A model generated the notes under the pieces. It saw nothing but the letters and a program-made list of their open reading frames with translations. It made no database searches and was not told where the DNA came from. Both the position numbers and the translations under genes were made by a program. Below are positions 27,508 through 35,146 of a DNA stretch of 64,000 bases, in pieces (position 1 is the stretch's first letter; each line of letters begins with the position of its first letter). This stretch comes from Rubellimicrobium sp. (lineage in GTDB: Bacteria; Pseudomonadota; Alphaproteobacteria; Rhodobacterales; Rhodobacteraceae). The stretch covers positions 33,174-97,173 of the forward strand of contig JADYZU010000051.1 of assembly GCA_020852925.1 (NCBI GenBank). The letters run 5' to 3'.

Positions 27508-28386
27508 CTAGCTGGGCCAGGATTTCGCCCTTTCCTTGAGGAAGGCGGTGAAGGCGCGCACCTTGGCGGTGCGGTGCAGATCGACATGCGTGACCAGCCA
27601 CAGCGGCGCCGACCAGACCGGACGGGGCGCCATCACTTCGTGCAGGTCGCTGCGGCCGACCATTTCCCAGCGGGTGACGAACCCGATCCCGGCGCCCGCG
27701 CCGATCGCGTCGCGCATGGTCTCGGTGTCCGAGGTGCGGAACCGGATGCGCTCGGACGGGACGAGATCGGCAAGCCAGCGGTTGAACGGGGCGCGACTAC
27801 CGCTCTGGTCGTCGCCCACGAACCAGTGCCGGGCCAGGTCGCCCTCGTCCGCAGGCAGGCCGTGGCGGGCGATGTAGCGGTCCGAGGCCACCAGGACCAT
27901 GCCCTGCGTCGCGATCGGCTGCACCACATTGTCGAGTTGCTCGGGCATCGGCCCGGCGCGGACCGCCACATGCGCCTCGCCGTATTCAAGGCGGAACACC
28001 CGCACCCCGGTGAGGTAACGCACGATCAGGCCGGGGTTTTCCTGCTGGAAATCCACCAGCGCGGGCGTGAGCAGCGGCGAGAGTTCGGCCAGCGACGTCA
28101 CGACCAGATCGCCCGTCACCCCCTCGCCCCGGCCGCGGATGCGCCCGAATAGCTGGGTGAACTGGTCATCGGTCACCTGCGCCACCTGAAGCAGGTCGGC
28201 GCCGGCCTCGGTCGGGGTATAGCCGCGGGCGTGGCGCTGGAACAGCTTCACGCCCAGCCGCGCCTCGAGCGCATCGACATGGCGGATCACGGTCGCGTGA
28301 TGAACGCCCAGCACTTCGGCCGCGCCCGAGACCGTTCCCAGACGCGCGACCTGATAGGCGGTGCGGATTTCGTCCCAGTCGTCCAT
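27508..28386 (-). CDS. LysR-type transcriptional regulator
   Basis: 292 residues. The N-terminal winged helix has IRTAYQVARLGTVSGAAEVLGVHHATVIRHVDALEARLG split over about residues 6-45, followed by KLFQRHARGYTPTEAG, the standard LysR linker pattern. The rest is the substrate-binding domain. The spelling HHATVIRHVDALE is closer to the group of LysR regulators with VHHATV than to the common SQPAVS type. The effector is unknown. It probably regulates the EamA transporter directly downstream. Confidence 0.88.
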   Translation of the reverse strand: MDDWDEIRTAYQVARLGTVSGAAEVLGVHHATVIRHVDALEARLGVKLFQRHARGYTPTEAGADLLQVAQVTDDQFTQLFGRIRGRGEGVTGDLVVTSLAELSPLLTPALVDFQQENPGLIVRYLTGVRVFRLEYGEAHVAVRAGPMPEQLDNVVQPIATQGMVLVASDRYIARHGLPADEGDLARHWFVGDDQSGSRAPFNRWLADLVPSERIRFRTSDTETMRDAIGAGAGIGFVTRWEMVGRSDLHEVMAPRPVWSAPLWLVTHVDLHRTAKVRAFTAFLKERAKSWPS

Positions 28387-28491
28387 GCCCTGCCCTCTGC
28401 CCGGCCACGGCGCGGGCGATACGATCCGGGCCAGAGATACAGGCGCAACCGGCGCGGACGCAAGCGTGCCCCTGCCCCCTGCCTCCCGGTG

Positions 28492-29283
28492 TCAGCCCCC
28501 CTGCCCCTCCTGCCTCTCCTGTGCGATGCGGAAGCGGGCGACGGGATCGTCCGTGTCGATGCCCTGCCATTCCTCGGCCAGCGCCGCGCGTTCGGCCCGC
28601 ACCAGCGCGGCGGGTTCGCTCAGGCGCGGCCCCCTCGGGCGATAGCCCGCGTCCATGTGATCCATGAGCCGGTGCGAATGGATGATCGCCGGGCGGGCGT
28701 CGAGGGGTTCCCACGCCTCCAGCAGGGTGAGGCGGCGCAGGTTGTATTCGGGCGGCAGCACATAGAAACGGATGTCCGAGGCCCAGAGCAGATCCTTGAG
28801 GATCGGCTGGTCGCGCCGGGCGCCGCTGGCGTGAAAGCGGCGCTCCCACTCGGCCAGAAGCGCCAGCATCGCGGCGCTGCGCCGGTAGAGCAGGACGCCC
28901 GAATTCAGTTGCGGGAAGGCCGCCGGCGTGGCGACCGTCCCCTCGCGGATCAGGGACGAGGCCCGGCGCATGTCATGCGCCGCGGCGCAGTCGAACCGTT
29001 CGAGCAGGCCGAACAGGTCGCGCACCGCCCCCACCACCAGCGTGTCGGCATCCAGAAACAGCGTGCGCGCGAACCGGGTCTGCTGCATCGCCGTCAGTTT
29101 CGCCCGGGGCCCGGGCCGGGTCAGGGGGTGGACGGCATCGAACAGGCCCGGCGGCACCGGATCGCCGGTGAAGATGTCGATGGGAAGGTCAGGCTCCTGC
29201 GCGCGCAGCGACCGGGCCGAGGCGCAGGCGAGATCGACGTAATCCGCCCCGCTGGCCACATAGATCACGCCGCATTCCGCCAT
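28492..29283 (-). CDS. Putative nucleotide-diphospho-sugar glycosyltransferase
   Basis: 263 residues. The sequence begins CGVIYVASGADYVDLACASARSL and carries a DxD motif in RTLFLDADTLVVG, then FPQLNSGVLLYRRS and DQPILKDLLW, the arrangement of GT-A enzymes related to glycogenin and capsular transferases. No membrane segment is obvious. It stands alone between the LysR gene and the divergent ffh region, so its pathway is unclear. The ATG at 29283 was chosen because the upstream frame consists of short direct repeats. Confidence 0.76.
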   Translation of the reverse strand: MAECGVIYVASGADYVDLACASARSLRAQEPDLPIDIFTGDPVPPGLFDAVHPLTRPGPRAKLTAMQQTRFARTLFLDADTLVVGAVRDLFGLLERFDCAAAHDMRRASSLIREGTVATPAAFPQLNSGVLLYRRSAAMLALLAEWERRFHASGARRDQPILKDLLWASDIRFYVLPPEYNLRRLTLLEAWEPLDARPAIIHSHRLMDHMDAGYRPRGPRLSEPAALVRAERAALAEEWQGIDTDDPVARFRIAQERQEGQGG

Positions 29284-29591
29284 CGTCCGCCCCGCTGCCG
29301 TCCTCAGGCAGTGCTGACAGGCGCCGCGCGCCGGCGCAAGGCCGCGCAACGCCGGGCGCGGACCCGACCCGCGCGAGGCGCCCCACCCGCGCGAGGCGCC
29401 CGAACCTAGCGAGGCGCTTGACTCGGGGGCGGGGCGGGCGTAAGCGCCGCGGCACAACCGGAAAGCCTTGGCCTTCCGGTCCCCTGCCCGTGTGCGGGGG
29501 ATCGCCGTCCGTCAGCGCAGGTGCGCCCACGGGCGCCGTCGGTGTTTTGGCTGCCGGACTCATCCGGCCGGGATCGGGAAGGAAGGGCGCG
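29284..29591 (+). promoter_or_regulatory. Divergent intergenic region and structured ffh leader
   Basis: No gene is evident in these 308 bases. The left part holds three imperfect 18-bp tandem units (29369-29422). A -35-like TTGACT (29418-29423) and a weak -10-like TAAGCG (29441-29446) with 17-bp spacing could drive ffh. The 145-base leader that would follow folds into at least one clear hairpin (ACCGGAA at 29457 with TTCCGGT ending at 29480). I looked for the conserved loop of SRP RNA and did not find it. Confidence 0.4.
29369..29422. repeat. Three tandem 18-bp repeats upstream of ffh
   Basis: Units at 29369-29386, 29387-29404 and 29405-29422 share the centre GCGAGGCGC. The third unit has diverged (CCTAGCGAGGCGCTTGAC) and its end supplies the -35-like TTGAC of the putative ffh promoter. 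Confidence 0.7.
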
Positions 29592-31091
29592 ATGTTCGAA
29601 TCTCTGTCCGAACGGCTGGGCGGCGTATTCGAGCGCCTGACGCGGCAGGGCGCGCTGTCCGAGGCCGATGTCGAAGCCGCGCTGCGCGAGGTCCGGGTCG
29701 CCCTTCTCGAGGCGGACGTGTCGCTGCCGGTGGCGCGCGACTTCATCAAGGCGGTGGCGCGCAAGGCCACCGGGCAGGCGGTGACGAAATCGGTCACGCC
29801 GGGCCAGCAGGTGGTGAAGATCGTCCATGACGAACTGGTGCGCGTGCTGGGCGGGGACGAGGACGCGGGCGCGCTGAAGATCGACAGCCCGCCGGCCCCC
29901 GTGCTCATGGTCGGGCTTCAGGGCTCGGGCAAGACCACGACGACCGCGAAACTGGCCCGCCGCCTGAAGGAGCGCGAGGGCAAGCGCGTGCTGATGGCCT
30001 CGCTCGACACGAACCGCCCGGCGGCGATGGAGCAGCTTCAGATCCTTGGCGCCCAGATCGGGGTGGACACGCTGCCGATCGTGAAGGGCGAGGATCCGGT
30101 GACGATCGCGAAACGCGCGCGCACCCAGGCCGCGATGGGGGGATATGACGTCTATCTCCTCGATACCGCCGGACGGCTGCACATCGACGCCGAGCTGATC
30201 GCGCAGGCGGCGGCGGTGCGCGACGCGGTGACCCCGCGCGAGACGCTGCTGGTGGTGGACGGCCTGACCGGACAGGACGCGGTGAATGTCGCCACCGAAT
30301 TCGACGCGAAGATCGGGGTGACGGGCGTGGTCCTGACCCGGATGGACGGCGACGGGCGCGGGGGCGCCGCGCTGTCGATGCGCGCGATCACCGGCAAGCC
30401 GATCCGGTTCGTCGGCCTTGGCGAGAAGACAGACGCGCTCGAGCCGTTCGAGCCCGCGCGCATCGCCGGGCGCATCCTGGGCATGGGCGACATCGTCGCG
30501 CTGGTCGAGAAGGCGCAGGACGTGTTCGAGGCCGAACAGGCCGAACGCATGATGAAGCGGTTCCAGAAGGGCCTCTTCAACATGAACGACCTGAAGATGC
30601 AGCTTGAACAGATGATGAAGATGGGCGGGGTCGAGGGCCTCATGGGGATGCTGCCCGGCGTCGGCCGCATGAAGGCGCAGATGGCCGAGGCCGGTCTTGA
30701 CGACCGCATGATCCGCCGGCAGGTCGCCCTCATCAATTCGATGACGAAGAAGGAACGCGCCAATCCCGACCTGCTTCAGGCCAGCCGCAAGCGGCGCGTG
30801 GCGGCGGGCGCGGGCCTCGAGGTCGCGGAACTGAACCGCCTGCTCAAGCAGCACCGGCAGATGGCCGATGTGATGAAGAAGATGGGCCAGCAGGCCAAGG
30901 GCGGGATGCTGCGCCAGGCCGTGCGGCAGATGATGGGCAAGGGCGGAATCCCCGACCCCGCCGAGATGGACCCGGCCGCGCTGAAGGCGGCGGCGGACGC
31001 GCTGAAATCGGGGCGCGGCCTGCCGGGCCTGGGCGGCGGGCGGGGAATGACGCTGCCCGCGGGGCTTTCGGGGATGATGAGGAAGAAATGA
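29592..31091 (+). CDS. ffh: Signal recognition particle protein Ffh
   Basis: 499 residues. N domain at the front (MFESLSERLGGVFERL), GTPase domain with GLQGSGKTTTTAKLA, the DTAGRLHID switch and TRMDGDGRGGAALS, then the methionine-rich M domain (MMKRFQKGLFNMNDL, MMKMGGVEGLMGMLPG) that holds the signal-sequence groove and binds SRP RNA. It delivers nascent inner-membrane proteins to FtsY and SecYEG. ATG 29592 follows a GGAAGGA ribosome site; upstream open frame is leader. The end overlaps the chorismate mutase start (ATGA). Confidence 0.97.
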   Translation: MFESLSERLGGVFERLTRQGALSEADVEAALREVRVALLEADVSLPVARDFIKAVARKATGQAVTKSVTPGQQVVKIVHDELVRVLGGDEDAGALKIDSPPAPVLMVGLQGSGKTTTTAKLARRLKEREGKRVLMASLDTNRPAAMEQLQILGAQIGVDTLPIVKGEDPVTIAKRARTQAAMGGYDVYLLDTAGRLHIDAELIAQAAAVRDAVTPRETLLVVDGLTGQDAVNVATEFDAKIGVTGVVLTRMDGDGRGGAALSMRAITGKPIRFVGLGEKTDALEPFEPARIAGRILGMGDIVALVEKAQDVFEAEQAERMMKRFQKGLFNMNDLKMQLEQMMKMGGVEGLMGMLPGVGRMKAQMAEAGLDDRMIRRQVALINSMTKKERANPDLLQASRKRRVAAGAGLEVAELNRLLKQHRQMADVMKKMGQQAKGGMLRQAVRQMMGKGGIPDPAEMDPAALKAAADALKSGRGLPGLGGGRGMTLPAGLSGMMRKK

Positions 31092-31408
31092 CCCGGCCCT
31101 TCACCCCGGATTCCGACCACGGCAGCGACCGCGCCGCGCTGCTCTTGCGCGAACACCGCGAATCGATCGACCGGCTCGACGCGATCCTGGTCTTCACCCT
31201 GGCCGAGCGGTTCAAGCACACGCAGTCGGTGGGGCGGCTCAAGGCCGGGCACGGCCTGCCCCCGGCCGATCCGGTGCGCGAGGAGGCGCAGATCGCGCGG
31301 CTGACCCGCCTGGCGCAGGAGGCCGACCTCGACCCCGAATTCGCCAAGAAATTCCTGGCCTTCATCATCCAGGAAGTGATCAAGCATCACGAAAGACACC
31401 AGTCATGA
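31088..31408 (+). CDS. Chorismate mutase (AroQ type)
   Basis: 106 residues, all helical. The pattern [24 protein letters not shown] places the conserved Arg and Asp of the AroQ fold in helix 1, followed by [25 protein letters not shown]. The enzyme converts chorismate to prephenate for phenylalanine and tyrosine synthesis. The ATG overlaps the ffh stop, and rpsP follows 49 bases later, so an aromatic amino acid gene is embedded in a translation operon, an order seen in other Rhodobacterales. Confidence 0.88.
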   Translation: MTRPFTPDSDHGSDRAALLLREHRESIDRLDAILVFTLAERFKHTQSVGRLKAGHGLPPADPVREEAQIARLTRLAQEADLDPEFAKKFLAFIIQEVIKHHERHQS

Positions 31409-31457
31409 ACCCGGGCGGGGTTTCCCCCGCCCCCCGTGCCATTCAAGGAGAAACGAC

Positions 31458-31802
31458 ATGGCCATGAAGATCCGGCTCGCCCGTGGCGGGTCCAAGAAGC
31501 GCCCCTACTATTCGATCGTCGCCACCGATTCGCGCATGCCGCGCGATGGCCGCTTCCTCGAGAAGCTGGGCACCTATGCGCCGCTCCTGCCCAAGGACAG
31601 CGAGGACCGCGTGAGGCTTGACGCCGCGCGCGTCCAGCACTGGCTGGCGCAGGGCGCGCAGCCGACCGACCGCGTGGCGCGGTTCCTCGAGGCGGCGGGC
31701 CTGCGCGCCAGGACCGAACGCGCGAACCCGAAGAAGGGCGAGCCCGGCAAGGCCGCGAAGGAACGCGCCGAGAAGCGCGCCGCCCGCGACGCCGCCGAGT
31801 GA
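31458..31802 (+). CDS. rpsP: Ribosomal protein S16
   Basis: 114 residues. Starts [20 protein letters not shown], the S16 signature, then [15 protein letters not shown]. The last 30 residues are a basic, Ala/Lys/Arg-rich tail typical of the alphaproteobacterial form. A GGAGAAACGAC ribosome site precedes the ATG. In the usual order it is followed by rimM and trmD, here separated by a block of repeats. Confidence 0.97.
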   Translation: MAMKIRLARGGSKKRPYYSIVATDSRMPRDGRFLEKLGTYAPLLPKDSEDRVRLDAARVQHWLAQGAQPTDRVARFLEAAGLRARTERANPKKGEPGKAAKERAEKRAARDAAE

Positions 31803-31845
31803 CCCCGGGCCGCGGGGGGGCATCCTGCGGAAGCAGCGGGGGGGG

Positions 31846-31930
31846 CACACCCCCCGCACCCCGCCCGAAAAGCGGGGGGTTTCACACCCCCCGCACCCCG
31901 CCCGAAAAGCGGGGGGTTTCACACCCCCCG
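31846..31930 (+). repeat. Tandem 37-bp hairpin repeats between rpsP and rimM
   Basis: Two identical 37-bp units (31846-31882 and 31883-31919) and the start of a third (from 31920). Each unit contains CCCCGC-N7-GCGGGG with a GAAA-containing loop, followed by GGTTT, so each looks like a weak terminator. The third unit runs into copy C of the dispersed element. The block lies 43 bases after the rpsP stop. Confidence 0.85.
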
Positions 31931-31964
31931 CACCCCCCGTGGGGTATTTGTGCAAAGATGAAGG
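31931..31964 (+). repeat. Dispersed intergenic element, copy C (core only, upstream of rimM)
   Basis: The core CACCCCCCGTGGGGTATTT followed by GTGCAAAGATGAAGG matches copies A, B and D. It ends 9 bases before the rimM ATG, so its AAGG may supply the ribosome site. The GC hairpins that precede the core in the other copies are replaced here by the 37-bp tandem units. Confidence 0.8.
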
Positions 31965-31972
31965 GGCAGGCG

Positions 31973-32470
31973 ATGGCCGGGCAGGAGATCGTCGTCGGGC
32001 AGATCGCCGGGGCCTTCGGGGTACGCGGCGAGGTGCGGTTGCGCAGCTTTTGCGCCGAACCTGCCGACATTGCCCGCTATGTGCCGCTGCGCGCCGATGG
32101 CGGGCGGGTGTTTCGCGTCGTCGTCATCACCGGCGCCGCGCCGGGGGCGCTGGTGGCGCGGATCGAGGGGATTTCCTCGAAGGAGGATGCCGATTCCCTG
32201 AAGGGGGAGCGGCTCTGGGCCGAGCGGTCGTGCCTGCCGGCGACCGGTTCGGACGAATTCTATCACGCCGATCTGGTCGGGCTCGAGGTGGCGGATCCGG
32301 GGGGGGCGGTGCTGGGCCGGGTGCGGGCGGTGCTGAACCATGGGGCCGGGGACATCCTCGAGGTGGCGCGGCCGGGGGGCGAGGCGCTGCTCGTGCCGTT
32401 CACGCGCGCCTTCGTGCCGACGGTGGACCTGGCGGCCGGCCGCATCATCGCCGATCTTGCCGAGGGCTGA
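31973..32470 (+). CDS. rimM: Ribosome maturation factor RimM
   Basis: 165 residues. Starts IVVGQIAGAFGVRGEVRLRSF, the RimM signature, with the PRC-barrel half carrying FYHADLVGLEV and LLVPFTRAFVPTVDL. RimM assists maturation of the 30S head with S19. The ATG at 31973 gives the normal N-terminus; the ATG inside the repeat core at 31958 is in frame and would add 5 residues. Convergent with the phosphotransferase gene, 18 bases away. Confidence 0.93.
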   Translation: MAGQEIVVGQIAGAFGVRGEVRLRSFCAEPADIARYVPLRADGGRVFRVVVITGAAPGALVARIEGISSKEDADSLKGERLWAERSCLPATGSDEFYHADLVGLEVADPGGAVLGRVRAVLNHGAGDILEVARPGGEALLVPFTRAFVPTVDLAAGRIIADLAEG

Positions 32471-32488
32471 GGGCCCGGGCGCCGGGCG

Positions 32489-33484
32489 TCAGGCAAAGTC
32501 CTGCGCCGCCGAATGCAGGTAGCGCCGCGCCGCGGCCCGGGCGCCGTCGAGGGAGTCGCCATCGTCCTGGCCGGTGGCGCGCGCATGCAGGCGGAACGCG
32601 ATCTGGGTGCCGGTGAGGAAGGGCAGGATGCCGGGATGTTCGTCGGGCGCGGGCAGGCCCGGCACGAGGAGGGCGGCCAGATCCGCCTCTGCCACGCCAA
32701 GGCGCTGAGGCCCGGCCGGCGGGTCGGGCTCGCAGGCGATCCAGGCGAGGAAACGGGCGATGTCGTAGGACAGCGGCATGTGCGATTCGCCCTGGATGTC
32801 GAAACCGTAGACGCCATCGGCATCGGCATGCAGGTTCACCGGCAGGAAATCGGCGTGGACCGCGGCCTTGCAGACCGCCGCGCCGCGCAGGGCCGGGGCC
32901 TGGCGGCCGAGTTCGGCGCGCAACTCGCGCAGGAGGCGCGCGTCCCCGGGCCCCGCGCCGTCGGGGGGGGAGACGCGATCGACCCGCCCGAGCCAGTGCG
33001 CCGGGCCGAAGGTGCCCATGCTGCGCCGGCCACGGCTGTAGGCAAGGATGAAGGCGCCGGCATCCGCGAACATGCGCGCGCGTGCCGCGGCCGGGGCGAA
33101 GGTGAGGAGTTGCGCCATCCTGTCGCCCGGCAGGCGCGAGAGCACGGCGATTCCCGCCGCGGGACTAGCGCGCAGGCAGCGGTTCACCTGCGTGCGCCCC
33201 GAGGACATGTGCCCGGCGAGATGGGCAAGTTCGCGTTCGAGCGCCGCCACGATCGCCGGGGCGGAGGGGACGGGGAAATGCTTCACGATCACCGGGCTGG
33301 CGTCGAGCAGGCCCTCGGCCACGATCCGGCCGGGGGCCGCGCGCAGGATCCGGCCCGGGACCAGCCCGGCAAGGGTCACGGGATCCGAGGCGATGGCCGC
33401 GGCCAGCGCCGCACGTGCGGCCGGTTCGCGAGCGTTCTGTCCGTCCGGTTCCAACTTGTCCTCGCCAGGGCGTCCGGGCTGCAC
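32489..33484 (-). CDS. Phosphotransferase (aminoglycoside phosphotransferase/choline kinase-like fold)
   Basis: 331 residues from a GTG at 33484, or 321 from TTG 33454, which has a GCGAGGA ribosome site and seems the better start. The catalytic motif VHADFLPVNLH (His-x-Asp...Asn) and the metal-binding Asp in YGFDIQGES are those of the protein-kinase-like APH fold. An early Lys (PVIVKHFP) would contact ATP. Members phosphorylate small molecules, lipids or sugars; nothing indicates antibiotic resistance. It runs opposite to rimM and trmD and splits an otherwise canonical operon. TATAGT at its 5' end may be its -10. Confidence 0.74.
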   Translation of the reverse strand: MQPGRPGEDKLEPDGQNAREPAARAALAAAIASDPVTLAGLVPGRILRAAPGRIVAEGLLDASPVIVKHFPVPSAPAIVAALERELAHLAGHMSSGRTQVNRCLRASPAAGIAVLSRLPGDRMAQLLTFAPAAARARMFADAGAFILAYSRGRRSMGTFGPAHWLGRVDRVSPPDGAGPGDARLLRELRAELGRQAPALRGAAVCKAAVHADFLPVNLHADADGVYGFDIQGESHMPLSYDIARFLAWIACEPDPPAGPQRLGVAEADLAALLVPGLPAPDEHPGILPFLTGTQIAFRLHARATGQDDGDSLDGARAAARRYLHSAAQDFA

Positions 33485-33498
33485 TATAGGCCCCGGTC

Positions 33499-34341
33499 AT
33501 GACCGAAACCGCAAAAGCCGCCGGGCGCAAGCCCGTCATCCTGTCGGCGCGCCCGCGCGACCTCATGGAGGAGCCGGGGCCCGGGCGGGGCTGGGAGGCG
33601 CGGGTGGTGACGCTGGTGCCGCAGGCCTTTCCCGGCATCCTGGGCGAGAGTCTGACCGGGCGCGCGCTGGCCGAGGGGATCTGGAGCCTCGGGGTCATCG
33701 GGCTGCGCGATTTCGGCGCGGGACCGCACCGCAAGGTCGATGATACGCCGGCGGGCGGGGGGCCCGGCCTTGTGCTGCGGCCCGACGTGATGGCGGCGGC
33801 GCTGCGGGCCGCGCTGGCCGGGGCGCCGGCGGGGGCGCGGCTGATCCACCTGTCGCCGCGCGGGCGGCGGTTCGATCAGGCGATGGCGGCGGAACTGGCC
33901 GCGGGGCCGGGGGTCGTGCTGATCTGCGGCCGGTTCGAGGGCCTGGACGAGCGGGTGATCGAGGCCTTTGGCGCCGAGGAGGTGAGTCTGGGCGATTTCG
34001 TCATGACGGGGGGCGATATCGCCGCAATGGCCTTGCTCGATGCCACGGTGCGGCTTATACCGCGCGTGCTCGGGAATCAGGGTTCGACCGAGGATGAATC
34101 CTTTGCGGATGGCCTCCTCGAACATCCCCAGTATACGAAGCCCGCGGTCTGGGAAGGGCGCGCGATACCGGACATTCTTCTGTCCGGGCATCACGCGCAC
34201 ATCGGTGCCTGGCGCAGGGAGATGGCCGAAAGGCTGACCAAGGAACGGCGACCCGATCTCTGGCGGGCCTATCGTGCGCGGCACGGTCTGGACCCGGACG
34301 AAGACCAGAGCTCTCGGGGGGCACCAACCTCTGCGGAGTGA
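33499..34341 (+). CDS. trmD: tRNA (guanine-N1)-methyltransferase TrmD
   Basis: 280 residues, about 35 longer at the N-terminus than the E. coli enzyme. The SPOUT core begins [15 protein letters not shown], has [16 protein letters not shown], and the trefoil-knot SAM site [14 protein letters not shown] with [12 protein letters not shown], then [16 protein letters not shown]. It methylates G37 of tRNAs with G36 and prevents frameshifting. The N-terminal extension is usual in Rhodobacterales as I recall. rplS follows 25 bases later. Confidence 0.95.
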   Translation: MTETAKAAGRKPVILSARPRDLMEEPGPGRGWEARVVTLVPQAFPGILGESLTGRALAEGIWSLGVIGLRDFGAGPHRKVDDTPAGGGPGLVLRPDVMAAALRAALAGAPAGARLIHLSPRGRRFDQAMAAELAAGPGVVLICGRFEGLDERVIEAFGAEEVSLGDFVMTGGDIAAMALLDATVRLIPRVLGNQGSTEDESFADGLLEHPQYTKPAVWEGRAIPDILLSGHHAHIGAWRREMAERLTKERRPDLWRAYRARHGLDPDEDQSSRGAPTSAE

Positions 34342-34366
34342 ACCGCAGGCACAGAAGGAGCGTCAG

Positions 34367-34741
34367 ATGGATCTGATCGCACAGATCGAGGCGGAGCAGA
34401 TCGCCGCCCTGGGCAAGGATATCCCGGATTTCCGGCCCGGCGACACGCTGCGCGTCGGCTACAAGGTCACCGAAGGCACCCGGTCGCGGGTGCAGAACTA
34501 CGAAGGCGTCTGCATCGCGCGCAAGCACGGGCAGGGCATCGCCGCGTCGTTCACGGTGCGCAAGATTTCCTTCGGTGAAGGCGTGGAGCGGATTTTCCCG
34601 CTCTATTCGACCAACATCGAATCGATCACGGTGGTGCGCCGCGGCAAGGTCCGTCGCGCCAAGCTGTATTACCTGCGCGATCGTCGCGGCAAATCCGCCC
34701 GGATCGCCGAAGTCACCAACTACAAGGCGAAGGGCGAGTGA
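34367..34741 (+). CDS. rplS: Ribosomal protein L19
   Basis: 124 residues. [20 protein letters not shown] at the start, [13 protein letters not shown], then the L19 signature [20 protein letters not shown] and [18 protein letters not shown]19 lies at the 30S-50S interface. Preceded by an AGAAGGAG ribosome site, in the order trmD-rplS-rpmE. Confidence 0.97.
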   Translation: MDLIAQIEAEQIAALGKDIPDFRPGDTLRVGYKVTEGTRSRVQNYEGVCIARKHGQGIAASFTVRKISFGEGVERIFPLYSTNIESITVVRRGKVRRAKLYYLRDRRGKSARIAEVTNYKAKGE

Positions 34742-34742
34742 G

Positions 34743-34964
34743 ATGAAGGACGGAATCCATCCCGCATACCACCTCATCAATGTCCGCATGACCGATGGCA
34801 CCGTGGTGCAGATGAAGTCGACCTGGGGCAAGGAGGGTGACACGCTGGCCCTCGACATCGACCCGCTGTCGCATCCCGCCTGGACCGGCGGCGGCACCAA
34901 GCTTCTGGACACCGGCGGGCGCGTGTCGAAGTTCAAGAACAAGTATGCGGGCCTCGGCTTCTGA
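34743..34964 (+). CDS. rpmE: Ribosomal protein L31
   Basis: 73 residues. [20 protein letters not shown] is the L31 start, with [14 protein letters not shown] in the middle. No cysteines, so this is the zinc-free form. It begins one base after the rplS stop and is followed directly by a strong terminator, closing the operon. Confidence 0.95.
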   Translation: MKDGIHPAYHLINVRMTDGTVVQMKSTWGKEGDTLALDIDPLSHPAWTGGGTKLLDTGGRVSKFKNKYAGLGF

Positions 34965-34987
34965 TCCCGAAGCCGGACCGGCAAACG

Positions 34988-35019
34988 CGAACGCCGCCCC
35001 TCGGGGCGGCGTTCGTGCT
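34988..35019 (+). terminator. Terminator after rpmE
   Basis: CGAACGCCGCCCC (34988-35000) and GGGGCGGCGTTCG (35003-35015) form a near-perfect stem with a CTCG-type loop, followed by TGCTTT. It starts 23 bases after the rpmE stop. Confidence 0.85.
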
Positions 35020-35146
35020 TTGGAGGCTGCGCTTTCGGGCCGTGACGGGTAATGCGCCCCGCCCTTCCTCGCCCCCCGCCCTACCCTCTCCCCCGCCAGG
35101 GTCTGCGGACACCGGGCGGGGGGGCGGGGGCATGGTGGCCCCCTCC

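Noticed and set aside
29424..29591. Possible SRP RNA gene (ffs) upstream of ffh
   Set aside because: I looked for the conserved GGAAG...AGCAGCC loop and a long rod-like fold. Neither is present, only shorter hairpins.
31846..31930. CRISPR-like array
   Set aside because: The 37-bp units abut directly with no spacers and there are no cas genes, so this is a simple tandem repeat.
32489..33484. Aminoglycoside resistance gene
   Set aside because: The fold is shared by many kinases. The chromosomal position within a ribosomal operon, typical base composition and lack of mobile elements do not support a resistance role.
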